Shown in pieces: positions 55,682-64,000 of a stretch of 64,000 nt of DNA. The stretch covers positions 62,001 to 126,000 of the IMG/VR virus record IMGVR_UViG_3300033978_000480; one strand, written 5' to 3'. A model generated the notes under the pieces. The model was not told the DNA's origin, ran no database searches, and saw nothing but the letters and a program-made list of their open reading frames with translations. Position 1 is the stretch's first letter. Every line of letters begins with the position of its first letter. The position numbers and the translations under genes were made by a program. The DNA comes from a virus.

Positions 55682-57148
55682 ATGAGCATGATCAAAGTTA
55701 TTCAACCGCACTCGCAGGATTTCAGCGAGCCGGTCGCCGCGCTAATTAAGATATCTAGTCGCGGCATCATTGGCGCCGACAAGCAAGACCTTGTAAAACG
55801 CGCCGGCGCTGAATTTGCGCACAAACTTGAAAACATCAAGTTTGCCAAAGATGAGATCCCGGTTCACATGATCGCCATCGGGGCTACGGAAGATTACGGC
55901 CCCAACCGCAACGGCGACGGGTTTAGCCGCGAATGCTGCCAAAACTATCACAACACATTTGAAAAGTACGCCCGTTTTTACCGGGATCACGCCAATAAAA
56001 ATCCGGCAAAAAGTTTCGGCATTGTAAAAGCCAGCGCCTACCACGAGCCGATGCGCCGTATTGAGCTAGTTGTAGCTTTAAACGGCTCTAAAGAAGCCGC
56101 TGATCGTAACGGTGGTTTAATTGCCGATAAGGAAATGGAAAAGCTGGCAAACGACAAAGACATCGCCGTTTCCATGGCCTGCAAGATCCCGTTTGATAAG
56201 TGCTCTTCCTGCGGCAACACGGCCAAGACACGGGCCGAATACTGTGACGCTGTAGAAAACGGCGGGCACTGCAAGGCTGGCGGTTTACGGCGCAATATCG
56301 GGCGCGTTCTAGACGACGGCCACGTACTGCACGCCGATAACCCCAATCCTAGCTTTTTTGATATTTCGCACGTTTTCAGGCCTGCAGACCGCATTGCGTA
56401 TGTTTTCGGCAAAGTCGCCGAACTGCAAAAGGCGGCTTCTGCGCACTGTATTTCCGGGGTAGAGCTGGCCGAGCAAATGGGGATTACTGCCCCGATTGCC
56501 TTTGACGCTGGCGGTACCCCTAGTCGACGGGTGCAAACACAATTAGAGGCGTTAACACAATTAGCGCAGGCTGAGAAGTTAGCTGGTGACGGCGCTGCGT
56601 GGGCCCAGACCGCTCTCGCGTCTAATCCAGTTGTTCAACCGGCTATTGATGTAAATTGCTGCCCGTCTGTTAAAATGTCGGAAGTGTTGCGCGGATTAAC
56701 AGACGCCGGTGTAATCCTGCCTTTGCGGGACTTTCTGGCGTTGACAGTTAAATCAGCCAATGCGAAACTTGTTAGTGCAGTGGCCTACGCGCTGCCTAAC
56801 ATGTTCTCTAAAGTTGCAAACGATCCTGATGTCGTTGGGTTACTTGAGAACAACGTGTACTATCCAGCAAATGCCGCGTCGCCAAGCGTGCGGGTATGGG
56901 CTGAAAAAGTAGCACACACACATAGCGTATTACCGAGCAATGTTGAAAAGCGGGCTTATTTAGCCGCTCTTCGCAACGCTCAACCCAGTGAGTTTTCAAC
57001 AGATAAACAAGCAAGTGGAGAAGCAGAAACAGCTCTTGCGCAACATTACGCTTTGTATAAGATCGCTGCTTACGCCACAATCTGCGAGAAATATGGAAAT
57101 CATTGGTTGACAACAAACCACTGTGTATTGCAAAATTATGTCACATGA
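55682..57148 (+). CDS. Prohead/capsid maturation protease (gp21/HK97-type)
   Basis: 488 residues. IGATEDYGPNRNGDGFSREC and ARFYRDHANKNPAKSFGIV carry the catalytic His (near residue 103), and IAVSMACKIPFDKC the Ser (near residue 164), followed by a Cys-rich CSSCGN...YCD insert seen in prohead core proteases of large phages. The fold processes scaffold and capsid proteins during assembly. The C-terminal 200 residues are helical and probably serve as assembly domain. Position directly before scaffold and capsid genes fits. Confidence 0.8.
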   Translation: MSMIKVIQPHSQDFSEPVAALIKISSRGIIGADKQDLVKRAGAEFAHKLENIKFAKDEIPVHMIAIGATEDYGPNRNGDGFSRECCQNYHNTFEKYARFYRDHANKNPAKSFGIVKASAYHEPMRRIELVVALNGSKEAADRNGGLIADKEMEKLANDKDIAVSMACKIPFDKCSSCGNTAKTRAEYCDAVENGGHCKAGGLRRNIGRVLDDGHVLHADNPNPSFFDISHVFRPADRIAYVFGKVAELQKAASAHCISGVELAEQMGITAPIAFDAGGTPSRRVQTQLEALTQLAQAEKLAGDGAAWAQTALASNPVVQPAIDVNCCPSVKMSEVLRGLTDAGVILPLRDFLALTVKSANAKLVSAVAYALPNMFSKVANDPDVVGLLENNVYYPANAASPSVRVWAEKVAHTHSVLPSNVEKRAYLAALRNAQPSEFSTDKQASGEAETALAQHYALYKIAAYATICEKYGNHWLTTNHCVLQNYVT

Positions 57149-57194
57149 ACGGAAGCTAATCGCTTAACACGATTAGACCCCAAAGGAGAAAGTC

Positions 57195-58574
57195 ATGGCA
57201 CGGATGCAACGTTCACTGTTCGCTCAACTTAATGCTCTCGCCGAAGAGATCGCGCAGAGCCCCATCAAGTCGGCTGCTGATAAGTCGGCTTCTCCCGTGC
57301 CGGCTGATCCGGGTGGCTATCAGGGTGCGTCTTCGCATCCGACTACGACCGCCGACAACGGCGTCCAGAATGCTTCGACCGGTGCCCGTGCGTCTGAGTA
57401 CGCCGCCGACATCAAGAAGCAGCAGGGCGCTCTTGCTGTAGACAACACACCTGAGCTTTCGCAAGAAGGTCGTCAAGACGAAGTTCAAACGAACATTGGT
57501 CTTGCCGCTAAGGCGACTGGCGAAGATCCCGCCAATGAAAAAGATTTCAAGGGCACGAAAGATGATCCGGGTACTTCGTCGCCGGTTAAGGCCGATGACG
57601 GCGAAAAGTATAGCACGGTAACTTTCAAAGAAGCCCGTGAGCGCGCTGGCAACCTCGGTAACGATATCCTCGCTAACCTCATCAACTTTGGTGTTAGCAA
57701 TCTTCAAGGTGAGAAGGCCGCTGAAATGCCGGCTTTCCTCAAGGAGAAGATGGAAGGAAAAAAAGAGGAAGCCGGTGAATCCGCCAAGCACGAGGCCACT
57801 GAATCACCGGCTGCTGAAAAGGCCGAACACAGCGGCTTAAAGGGCGACCAGCACAAGCTCGACACCGACAACGACGGTAAGATCGAAGGTTCTGATCTTG
57901 CTGCGCTTCGGAACGACAAGGCTGCTGCCTTCAAGGCTGGTTATGAACTTGCTGCGCATCTCGGTCTGAACAAAGAAGCTGCTGAAGCTTCTGTTCGCGA
58001 CGTGTGCGCTAACACGCTTCGTGAAGCCGACGAGATGGCTGACCTGTTCATTGGCTTTGTAACTTCGAAGTCCGCTGCTGCTGATCCGACCGAAGAAGCT
58101 GCCGAAGGCGAAGATCACTCTGCCCCCGGCGACGCCGACTCGGGCATGGGTGACGCCCCGGCTGCCGCGCCTGCTGGCCTTGAGGCCATGATGGGTGGCG
58201 AGGGTGGTGCTCCTGATATGGCGCCCGAAGAGACCGCCGGCGGCGAGCCGTCGGAGGACGAGGCTGTGCAGGAACTTGCTATGGCGCTTCAAGAACTCGG
58301 CATCCCGCCGGAAGCTCTTCTGCAAGCCCTGTCGCAAGGTGGCCAAGGTGGCGGTGACGCCGCTGGCGCTCCCGCGATGGAGCCGCCGATGGACCCGGCT
58401 ATGGCCGGCGCTGACCCGAAGATGGCCGCGGCTAACGACCTTAACCTGATCGGTCACGCTGTTGTTAACTTTAAGCGCGCCGGTAAGTTTCAGATCAAAG
58501 AAGCCCGCACAAAGCGTTCGCGCGAACTGCGGGACATGATGAAACAGCACGTTCTTGAACTCGTAAACCGGTGA
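57195..58574 (+). CDS. Acidic scaffold-like protein with EF-hand loop
   Basis: 459 residues, CAAAGGAG upstream. Very rich in Ala, Glu, Asp and Pro, mostly disordered and helical, as expected for a capsid scaffold. Residues about 226-240 read DTDNDGKIEGSDL, a perfect calcium-binding EF-hand/dockerin loop. NDKAAAFKAGYELAAHLGL repeats the AFK.G motif. A basic C-terminus (ARTKRSRELRDMMKQHV) could bind the capsid protein. It lies between the protease and the capsid genes. Confidence 0.7.
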   Translation: MARMQRSLFAQLNALAEEIAQSPIKSAADKSASPVPADPGGYQGASSHPTTTADNGVQNASTGARASEYAADIKKQQGALAVDNTPELSQEGRQDEVQTNIGLAAKATGEDPANEKDFKGTKDDPGTSSPVKADDGEKYSTVTFKEARERAGNLGNDILANLINFGVSNLQGEKAAEMPAFLKEKMEGKKEEAGESAKHEATESPAAEKAEHSGLKGDQHKLDTDNDGKIEGSDLAALRNDKAAAFKAGYELAAHLGLNKEAAEASVRDVCANTLREADEMADLFIGFVTSKSAAADPTEEAAEGEDHSAPGDADSGMGDAPAAAPAGLEAMMGGEGGAPDMAPEETAGGEPSEDEAVQELAMALQELGIPPEALLQALSQGGQGGGDAAGAPAMEPPMDPAMAGADPKMAAANDLNLIGHAVVNFKRAGKFQIKEARTKRSRELRDMMKQHVLELVNR

Positions 58575-58591
58575 TAACACGGAGGTTTTTA

Positions 58592-59017
58592 ATGTCTACT
58601 GCAAATAACGCGCTCGTACAGAAAATCATCGATTACATCGGTTACTCCGATGCCGCGATGACCAAAGCCGCCGCCGCCGACAAGGCGCAGGTTGAAACCA
58701 GCGAGAAGCTGGCCAGCCTGATCCCCGAAGCCGTAAAGGTGTGCGTGGAGAACGAGCGGATTGAAGCTCACCAGAAAGAAGCGCTCGCTGCAGCTCTTCA
58801 AGATCCGGTGCGCACAATGGAACTTGTTATCAAATTAGCTGCGCATAAAAACGCTGCTGAAATGGCTCGCCTTGGTACACCGGTCGCCACAAAGACGGCC
58901 GGCTATGACCCGACGAGCAGCCTGACGAGCGGGTATGTGGGTGCCCGCGATGGTCGCCTCAAGGCTTCTGATGTGAAATTTTTCACTGGCCTTGGTCTCA
59001 ACCCGCCCACTACCTGA
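58592..59017 (+). CDS. Hypothetical head-region protein, 141 aa
   Basis: 141 residues from ATG 58592 (CACGGAGG). Helical Ala/Lys-rich N-terminal two thirds and a short C-terminus (SSLTSGYVGARDG). No family recognised. The CACGGAGG ribosome site is shared with the decoration gene downstream, suggesting coordinated high expression. Confidence 0.65.
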   Translation: MSTANNALVQKIIDYIGYSDAAMTKAAAADKAQVETSEKLASLIPEAVKVCVENERIEAHQKEALAAALQDPVRTMELVIKLAAHKNAAEMARLGTPVATKTAGYDPTSSLTSGYVGARDGRLKASDVKFFTGLGLNPPTT

Positions 59018-59072
59018 GTTTCGTCCCTTACCTGAACACGTTTCCAATTGCTAAAGACACGGAGGTCTAACA

Positions 59073-59660
59073 ATGCCTGCTCCTGATCTTATGTTTGAAC
59101 ACGGCCTTGACGTCAAAAAGGGCTGGTTTGATATGGCGTCCCTTGACTACTCGGCCAAGCTGAAAAGCACGGTCTCTTACGATGTTCCGCGCGGTCGCGT
59201 GGTGCATCTGCAGAAAGAGAGCGGCAAGGACGTTTTCGCCCCCGGTGTTTCCACCACGGGTGTTGCTATTTTCTTGCTGAACGGTTCGGCAGATGCTGAC
59301 GTCAGCAATCCGGGTACCACAGCGTCCGGCGCCTTCATGCATCAGGCTGTTTCGCCCTCGGGCAAACTGTCGGGTCTTGTCGCGACCGGTGGTTATGAAA
59401 TTGCCACCACCGAGTACGTGAAGACGTCCGGCAATCCTGCTGTGGCCGTGGTTTACAGCCCCGGCGATCTTCTGACTGCTCCCACCACCGGCGGCTCGAC
59501 TGTCGAGGGCGTGCTGACGAAAGCCAGCGCTGTGCAGTACGTAAACCCGGTTTGCGGTGTTGTTTCGAGCGGCGCGGCCAAGAACCACAATGGCGTGGAC
59601 ACGCTTTCCTTCTGGTGCGTGTACCTGCCGGCTGGCACCGCGGCGACAATCAACGCTTGA
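59073..59660 (+). CDS. Capsid decoration-like protein, 195 aa
   Basis: 195 residues, CACGGAGG upstream. Beta-rich, with Gly/Thr/Ser turns (VVHLQKESGKDVF, GVAIFLLNGSADADVS, SFWCVYLPAGTAATI), a make-up typical of head decoration proteins. It directly precedes the major capsid gene and shares its G/C-ending codon preference. No specific family recognised. Confidence 0.65.
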   Translation: MPAPDLMFEHGLDVKKGWFDMASLDYSAKLKSTVSYDVPRGRVVHLQKESGKDVFAPGVSTTGVAIFLLNGSADADVSNPGTTASGAFMHQAVSPSGKLSGLVATGGYEIATTEYVKTSGNPAVAVVYSPGDLLTAPTTGGSTVEGVLTKASAVQYVNPVCGVVSSGAAKNHNGVDTLSFWCVYLPAGTAATINA

Positions 59661-59699
59661 TCTATCCCTAACTAATTCAGGAACATGGAGGTTCCCAAA

Positions 59700-60626
59700 A
59701 TGCCCACTCAGCAAGAAATCCAACTGCTTAACGAGACGCTTTTTGAGCAGCTTGATACCCCCGGCATGCAAAAGCAGGCCATTGATGCGGTTAACGATTT
59801 CACGCGCACCAAGATGCGTGAAGACGGGTTCTACCGGCGGATTATGCCGCCGCTGACTATCACCAACGACGAGCTGGACCGTCAGGTTGACACTGACAAG
59901 CCCGTCAAGGTTGTGGACAAGGAGCCCGATTCCCCGGCGGCTGTGTCGCTTCCGTTCGCGACGCTCCCGATCAACTTCTACATCCGTGGCCCGCGCTACC
60001 GCGTCATGTTTGACCGGATCGTGTCGCCCCGCGCTGTGAAGGACGTCGACGAGCTGCGTACGTATGTCATCGACATCCGTCAGGTTCTGTCGGACAACAT
60101 GATCAAGGACATGCTGGCTGAAGAGGACGGCAAGTTTATTGCCGCCTTCAACGCCGTCCTGCCGACTGCTGGTGTTGCTAACGTCGCTAGCGGCGTTGTG
60201 CAGTACGAGGAGATCAGCGGTGGTATCACCCGCGAAACGCTGGTGGACGCCCTGAAGGTCATGCCGCGCACGCCGTCGCACTTTGAGGTTGAAACTTGCC
60301 TCGTGAATAACATCACGATCAAGGAACTCCTCAAGTTCGGCCGCGACGAAATGGGCGGTGACTTCTCGCAGGACATCATCAAGAACGGTTGGGCGGAAAC
60401 CAACTTCCTCAACTGCCGCTGGATCGTCACGATCAAGCGCGACCTCGTTCCCGATGATGCCATGTTCATGTTCGCCTCGCCGAAGTTCATCGGCAAGAAC
60501 TACGAGCTGGAGCCCACCACGATGTACATCCGTCGTGAGGCGTTCATGCTTGAGTACTTTGCGTATCAAACATCCGGCGGCTCGTTCGGCCATACGAACG
60601 GTCTCGCTCGGGTTGACTTCAAGTAA
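59700..60626 (+). CDS. Major capsid protein (HK97-like)
   Basis: 308 residues from ATG 59700; an ATG at 59685 is part of the ATGGAGG ribosome site. The order (N-arm helix, FYRRIMPPLTI, a P-domain region with FATLPINFYIRGPRY, long spine helix, and a beta-rich end with RREAFMLEYFAYQTSGG) matches HK97-fold capsid proteins. Codons strongly prefer G/C in the third base, as expected for the most abundant virion protein. Flanked by decoration and small head genes. Confidence 0.8.
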   Translation: MPTQQEIQLLNETLFEQLDTPGMQKQAIDAVNDFTRTKMREDGFYRRIMPPLTITNDELDRQVDTDKPVKVVDKEPDSPAAVSLPFATLPINFYIRGPRYRVMFDRIVSPRAVKDVDELRTYVIDIRQVLSDNMIKDMLAEEDGKFIAAFNAVLPTAGVANVASGVVQYEEISGGITRETLVDALKVMPRTPSHFEVETCLVNNITIKELLKFGRDEMGGDFSQDIIKNGWAETNFLNCRWIVTIKRDLVPDDAMFMFASPKFIGKNYELEPTTMYIRREAFMLEYFAYQTSGGSFGHTNGLARVDFK

Positions 60627-60661
60627 TGTCGTGTAAGGATTAACACCTAAAGGAGCACGTT

Positions 60662-61048
60662 ATGGATAACGTTAAAGAGGCGGCAGAGCAAGCGTATGCC
60701 ACCATCGTGGCGGAACTTGCCGCGCCGTATTTCTTCGAGAAGCTTGCCGCGCATGGGATTGCCCCGCGCACGGAAGGCGAGGCCGCAGAAATGTGGTCGG
60801 CCGCTTCCAAGCTTCATGTGCTCTACACGGCGGAGCAAGAAAAGGCCGCGGCTGCGCAAGCATCCGAGCTAGCTGCTACTAACCAGCAGCTGGACGCGAT
60901 GCTTGCCGCCGCGGGCCTTGGCGGCACAGTTGAAAAGGCGGCTGCTTTCGGCGGCGCGGCTAACGTCGCAGCGGATCAACCTGAGATCGCTCAGGCTGTT
61001 CTGGTGCTTCAAGCCGCGGCTGCTACAGCTCTGCAAAGCGCATCTTGA
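60662..61048 (+). CDS. Ala-rich helical protein, 128 aa
   Basis: 128 residues, AAAGGAGC upstream. Nearly all helix, Ala/Glu-rich (EQAYATIVAELAAPYFFEKLAA). No domain. Situated right after the capsid gene, so perhaps an internal head or head-completion protein. Confidence 0.6.
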   Translation: MDNVKEAAEQAYATIVAELAAPYFFEKLAAHGIAPRTEGEAAEMWSAASKLHVLYTAEQEKAAAAQASELAATNQQLDAMLAAAGLGGTVEKAAAFGGAANVAADQPEIAQAVLVLQAAAATALQSAS

Positions 61049-61066
61049 AGAATGGAGTAACTAACA

Positions 61067-61390
61067 ATGCCAGTACCCGGTTTATACACGACAGTTAAGA
61101 ACACTTCGGGCGCTGCCCGCGTGTTCGGTTTCCTTGGCGCCCACGGCAAGCGGCTCGAATCAAACGCAACCTACACGGTTCCGGGCGATCTCGTGGCTAA
61201 GCTTGGCAACGGCGGTAGGGACAGTCAGCGACAATTCAAGGCGCTTGAAAAGGCCCTTGAAACAAACAAGATCGACATTTTAAGCTCGCCCGCTGTTTAC
61301 CTGCTCGACGCGAACGACAATAGCGTCGATCAGCTGCGGGTCAACGCCAACACTCTCGGCACGGTAACGCCGCCGACAGGTTGGACTTGA
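61067..61390 (+). CDS. Small beta-rich head protein, 107 aa
   Basis: 107 residues. Starts MPVPGLYTTVKNTSG and contains GFLGAHGKRLESNATYTVPGDL, a compact beta fold with one charged helix (QRQFKALEKALE). Such small proteins near the capsid gene often act as decoration or capsid-stabilising parts. Terminated by the hairpin at 61418. Confidence 0.65.
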   Translation: MPVPGLYTTVKNTSGAARVFGFLGAHGKRLESNATYTVPGDLVAKLGNGGRDSQRQFKALEKALETNKIDILSSPAVYLLDANDNSVDQLRVNANTLGTVTPPTGWT

Positions 61391-61417
61391 TTAAAAGCAA
61401 ATCGGTCTGAATCTTTA

Positions 61418-61455
61418 CAAGGGCTGGCTGCGTAAGCGGCCAGCCCTTGCTGTTT
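61418..61455 (+). terminator. Terminator after the capsid gene block
   Basis: CAAGGGCTGGC and GCCAGCCCTTG form a perfect 11-bp stem (61418-61449), followed by CTGTTTG. The T-tract is short. TATACT at about 61457 may start the next operon. Confidence 0.75.
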
Positions 61456-61485
61456 GTATACTAGAGCTATAGCACGGAGGGATAT

Positions 61486-62478
61486 ATGGTCGTTATTGCC
61501 ACACCCGTTTCTCATCCCATTGTCCCGTGTTGCTCTGGCGACAGCGCCGGTCAGCAGGTAGCGCCAGTCGCTTGCGCGACACAGAACGTCATAAGCGCGC
61601 CCGTCTCGACGGTTAACGGGAAACCGCTGCTGACCCGCATGCGCGCCATTACCGTCACACAGGGCCAATGCGCCACAGTTGCGTGGCAGCTACACGACCG
61701 AGAAGGTCACCCCGTTAATATCGCGCCATGCGTAACAAGCAATAACTTTAAAATCGTTTTACGGTTAAAAGAACAGTTATCTCTCGGCAATCAGAACGCA
61801 CCTGTAGAGGTTAACGCGACTATTGTCGACGCGGCGACCGGTAAAGTTTCCGCATCACTGACATCCGCCATGACAGGCGTACCCGGTGTGTACTACGGCG
61901 AAATGGCGATGGTGAGCGTGCCCGCGCAATTGAGTCAGCAACCGTGCGTGATCTTTTCAAACACGTTTTCGCTGATCATTGCGCGCAGCACGTTTGACAG
62001 CGTAAACCAGATCGGCGGGCCGCCCAGTATCGCCGAAATTCGGCTGCACCTGCGGGACTCAGCGCCGGGCGAGAGCTTTCTTTTAGATAACCTCATGTTT
62101 GACGACGCAGAAATTGCGCTGGCGATTGCGCGACCGGTTCAGTACTGGAATGAAGTGCCGCCGCCGATTGACGCTGTATACAACACGCAATCATTTCCGT
62201 TTAGATATCATTGGCTGGAAGGTATATGCGCCAATCTGTTTTTAATGGTGGCGGAACAATTTAGGCGCAATCAGCTCGACTATACCGCGGCCGGGTTGTC
62301 AATTAACGACCAGAATAAAGAGTCGGGATATGAGCGCGCAGGCCAAACACGGTGGCAGGCGTACCGCGAGTGGGTGCGGGCTACAAAGGCTAGCATCAAT
62401 CTGGAAGGCTGCTACGGCGAAGTCTCGTCGTCGTATAAATATTCTTCGTACACCGACGCGCTTCGTATACGTTATTGA
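61486..62478 (+). CDS. Head-completion/neck-type protein, 330 aa
   Basis: 330 residues, CACGGAGGG upstream. The N-terminal half is beta-rich (VTQGQCATVAWQLHDREG, FKIVLRLKEQ) and includes several Cys. The C-terminal half is helical (MFDDAEIALAIARPVQYW, WLEGICANLFLMVAEQF), reminiscent of connector/neck proteins joining head and tail. No firm family. First gene after the capsid block terminator. Confidence 0.55.
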   Translation: MVVIATPVSHPIVPCCSGDSAGQQVAPVACATQNVISAPVSTVNGKPLLTRMRAITVTQGQCATVAWQLHDREGHPVNIAPCVTSNNFKIVLRLKEQLSLGNQNAPVEVNATIVDAATGKVSASLTSAMTGVPGVYYGEMAMVSVPAQLSQQPCVIFSNTFSLIIARSTFDSVNQIGGPPSIAEIRLHLRDSAPGESFLLDNLMFDDAEIALAIARPVQYWNEVPPPIDAVYNTQSFPFRYHWLEGICANLFLMVAEQFRRNQLDYTAAGLSINDQNKESGYERAGQTRWQAYREWVRATKASINLEGCYGEVSSSYKYSSYTDALRIRY

Positions 62479-62531
62479 TGTTGTGAGTGGGTTAACATAA
62501 CTATTCCCGTCTAAACCGCGCGAAACGTCAA

Positions 62532-63779
62532 ATGCCTCAATCTGTTGTTTTTCCCTTCCGTCGCGTATCTGTGGATCATATGGTCCGCGGTACAACACGT
62601 GTTTGGTGGCAATTAGACCGGGTATTTAATCAACCCGGCCCGTATGTCTTTCAACTGCAATTAGGCAAAACCGGTTTAAGAGACGCAGCCGACTGGGTAA
62701 ATATCGGCCCGCCAGTTGTAAACGGTTACGCGGCTTACGACCCTATTTGGCGCGAAGCCGGCTACGACCTACTCGACCATTATCGCGTAGTTCTTACGAC
62801 GCCTACTGATGTTTACGTCTCGCAGGCAGCTAGTTGCTTCGGAGATTTACCGGAGCGCGACTGGACGTTAGCGCGTGAAATTATCAGAAAAGAGCAATTG
62901 CGGTTTCAGTATGTTGCCACGCCGGGTTACCTATTAAAACCATTCCGCTTTGGTAAACCATGCCGTAGATGCCGCGACGAGCTAACGCAAGAAGTACTAG
63001 ACTCTGACTGCCCTGTTTGTAGCGGTACGGGTTTTGAAGTTGGATATCACCCGCCGCTTGCGCTGCAGTGCTGGGATATCTCGCCGCAAACAATTCAAGA
63101 AGATGTAGACGCAAACATAAAGGGTTCGACACGAGAAAGCCCGTATATCACAGCCCGCGTCATCGGTTTCCCTGCAATTAACAAAAACGATATTTGGGTA
63201 AACGGATCTAGCGACGAACGATGGCTAGTTGAAACAATTCAAATAGGCGCGGCAATTCGGAACGTGCCGATTGTTTACCAGATTAAATTAGGTCTAATTC
63301 CGTTTAGCAACACAGCGTACGCTATCGAAATCGGTGGAGAGCCAGCCGCGCGCGTAGGCCCGACATTGCCGATAGAAGGCTGTGGGGCTATTCCGGTCGA
63401 CCACAATCACGGCGGGCTGGATGAGCTTGTTTACAAAGATGCAAGCGATTGCCCTATTGTGGGTGCGCGTGTGTATATCTTTGACAAAACCATATTTGAA
63501 ATTAGCGGCGCGCAGACGTCAAAGACATTAGCGCTTGGCAGCACAACGACAACCGCAAACGGGCGCTGGACGCAATCGCTTAACCTAGACCCGGGCGAAT
63601 ATGCCGTAATGTTTGAAAAGCCGGGAGAATACGGTCCGGATGCTACTTTTATCGTCGTTACTTCTCCTTCTGCTCCGTTAGCTGTTTCATTACCGGCGCC
63701 AGAAGTTATTTCAGTCGTTACGCCGCCGCCAGTTGTTGCAGCGCCGGTTAAAGCTGTAAATGATTTTTGGGAGATATAA
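62532..63779 (+). CDS. Virion protein with zinc-ribbon insert, 415 aa
   Basis: 415 residues. N-terminal beta domain; residues about 143-166 contain CRRCRDELTQEVLDSDCPVC, a four-Cys zinc site; a C-terminal beta domain with TTTTTANGRWTQSLNLDPGEY resembles carboxypeptidase-regulatory/prealbumin-like repeats. Similar proteins follow the neck gene in other large phages. Upstream ribosome site weak. Next gene's GTG overlaps its stop. Confidence 0.6.
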   Translation: MPQSVVFPFRRVSVDHMVRGTTRVWWQLDRVFNQPGPYVFQLQLGKTGLRDAADWVNIGPPVVNGYAAYDPIWREAGYDLLDHYRVVLTTPTDVYVSQAASCFGDLPERDWTLAREIIRKEQLRFQYVATPGYLLKPFRFGKPCRRCRDELTQEVLDSDCPVCSGTGFEVGYHPPLALQCWDISPQTIQEDVDANIKGSTRESPYITARVIGFPAINKNDIWVNGSSDERWLVETIQIGAAIRNVPIVYQIKLGLIPFSNTAYAIEIGGEPAARVGPTLPIEGCGAIPVDHNHGGLDELVYKDASDCPIVGARVYIFDKTIFEISGAQTSKTLALGSTTTTANGRWTQSLNLDPGEYAVMFEKPGEYGPDATFIVVTSPSAPLAVSLPAPEVISVVTPPPVVAAPVKAVNDFWEI

Positions 63780-63935
63780 GTGGAGAAAAAAATTAACCCT
63801 GCCGAACCGTTATTGAGCCGTGTTGCTGTTGGGTTAGATAAACTAAAAATAGGCGAAAAGATCAAACTTTTCACCGAGAGTAAAAAGGATCATTTACGTG
63901 AGTACTTGCGACGAACCAAATCCGCCAGAAATTGA
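63780..63935 (+). CDS. Small basic helical protein, 51 aa
   Basis: GTG start overlapping the previous stop (TAAGTG). 51 residues, Lys-rich helices (LDKLKIGEKIKLFTESKKDHL). No family recognised. Its end overlaps the next gene's start. Confidence 0.55.
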   Translation: MEKKINPAEPLLSRVAVGLDKLKIGEKIKLFTESKKDHLREYLRRTKSARN

Positions 63936-64000
63936 AGCGCAGTTCCCGGCTGGAAGCACACCAGAAAACCGTGTAGAGCGCGTCAGTTCGCTTTGTTCTT
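63898..64000 (+). CDS. Partial gene running off the window
   Basis: GTG 63898 with AAGGA about 9 bases upstream opens a frame that continues past base 64000. The visible 34 residues (MSTCDEPNPPEIEAQFPAG...) are polar and Pro-rich. Too short to assign. Confidence 0.5.
   Translation, partial: MSTCDEPNPPEIEAQFPAGSTPENRVERVSSLCS

Noticed and set aside
57837-58580. 247-codon - strand frame opposite the scaffold-like gene
   Set aside because: Shadow of a biased gene; no ribosome site and no recognised motif.
59067-60593. 508-codon open frame on the - strand opposite the decoration and capsid genes
   Set aside because: No ribosome site, all real genes run +, and the frame stays open because the G/C-ending codons of the + genes suppress stops on the other strand.
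1-64000. CRISPR array, insertion sequence, integrase or att site
   Set aside because: No regularly spaced direct repeats, transposase, terminal inverted repeats or recombinase motifs were seen.

Overview
The window reads as part of a large tailed-phage (Caudoviricetes) genome. Every supported gene lies on the + strand. The genes are tightly packed, with ATGA or short overlaps and Shine-Dalgarno (SD) sequences of the AAGGAG/CACGGAGG type. There is a recognisable head module: prohead protease, acidic scaffold-like protein, decoration-like protein, HK97-like major capsid protein and head-completion proteins. I found no cellular housekeeping gene. The tmRNA 3' end resembles gamma/beta-proteobacterial ssrA, which hints at a Gram-negative host, but the host cannot be named from this window.

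Layout. (1) 1-11.7 kb: small accessory genes (GT4 glycosyltransferase, NTF2-like secreted protein, several zinc-ribbon, DUF4314-like, S4-like and MpsC/DUF2294-like proteins). They are interleaved with six tRNAs or tRNA-like genes, a phage tmRNA and a remarkable density of structured intergenic RNA. (2) 11.8-28.8 kb: large Ala/Gly-rich proteins, probably virion-associated, mixed with enzymes: an Ntn-hydrolase of the acid-amidase type, an exported trypsin-like protease, a SNF2/D6-D11-like helicase, a zinc metallopeptidase, an HNH nuclease, PhoH and a ferritin-like protein. (3) 28.8-33.1 kb: a structured RNA region, a PD-(D/E)XK nuclease, a HAD phosphatase, an actin/Hsp70-fold ATPase, a roughly 220-nt structured RNA, a holin candidate and tRNA-Asn. 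(4) 33.1-42.2 kb: a 2H-phosphoesterase-like protein with a cysteine cluster, membrane proteins, a matrixin-type metalloprotease with a cysteine switch and a papain-like peptidase. (5) 42.2-49.5 kb: a divergent multisubunit RNA polymerase in two genes. The first fuses beta to the N-terminal half of beta' including the catalytic DFDGD. The second carries the rest of beta' with the trigger loop. Two unrelated ORFs separate them. (6) 49.6-64 kb: structural and morphogenesis genes.

Working model. The phage brings its own RNA polymerase core and keeps a tRNA/tmRNA set. At least four early-region operons start from a shared bipartite promoter, CTAAAT-N17-CATATT/TATATC. Several proteases of unrelated families, many with export signals or predicted membrane segments, sit near lysis or entry candidates. 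No terminase, portal, sigma factor, replication gene or integrase was recognised in this window; they presumably lie outside it or are too divergent to see.
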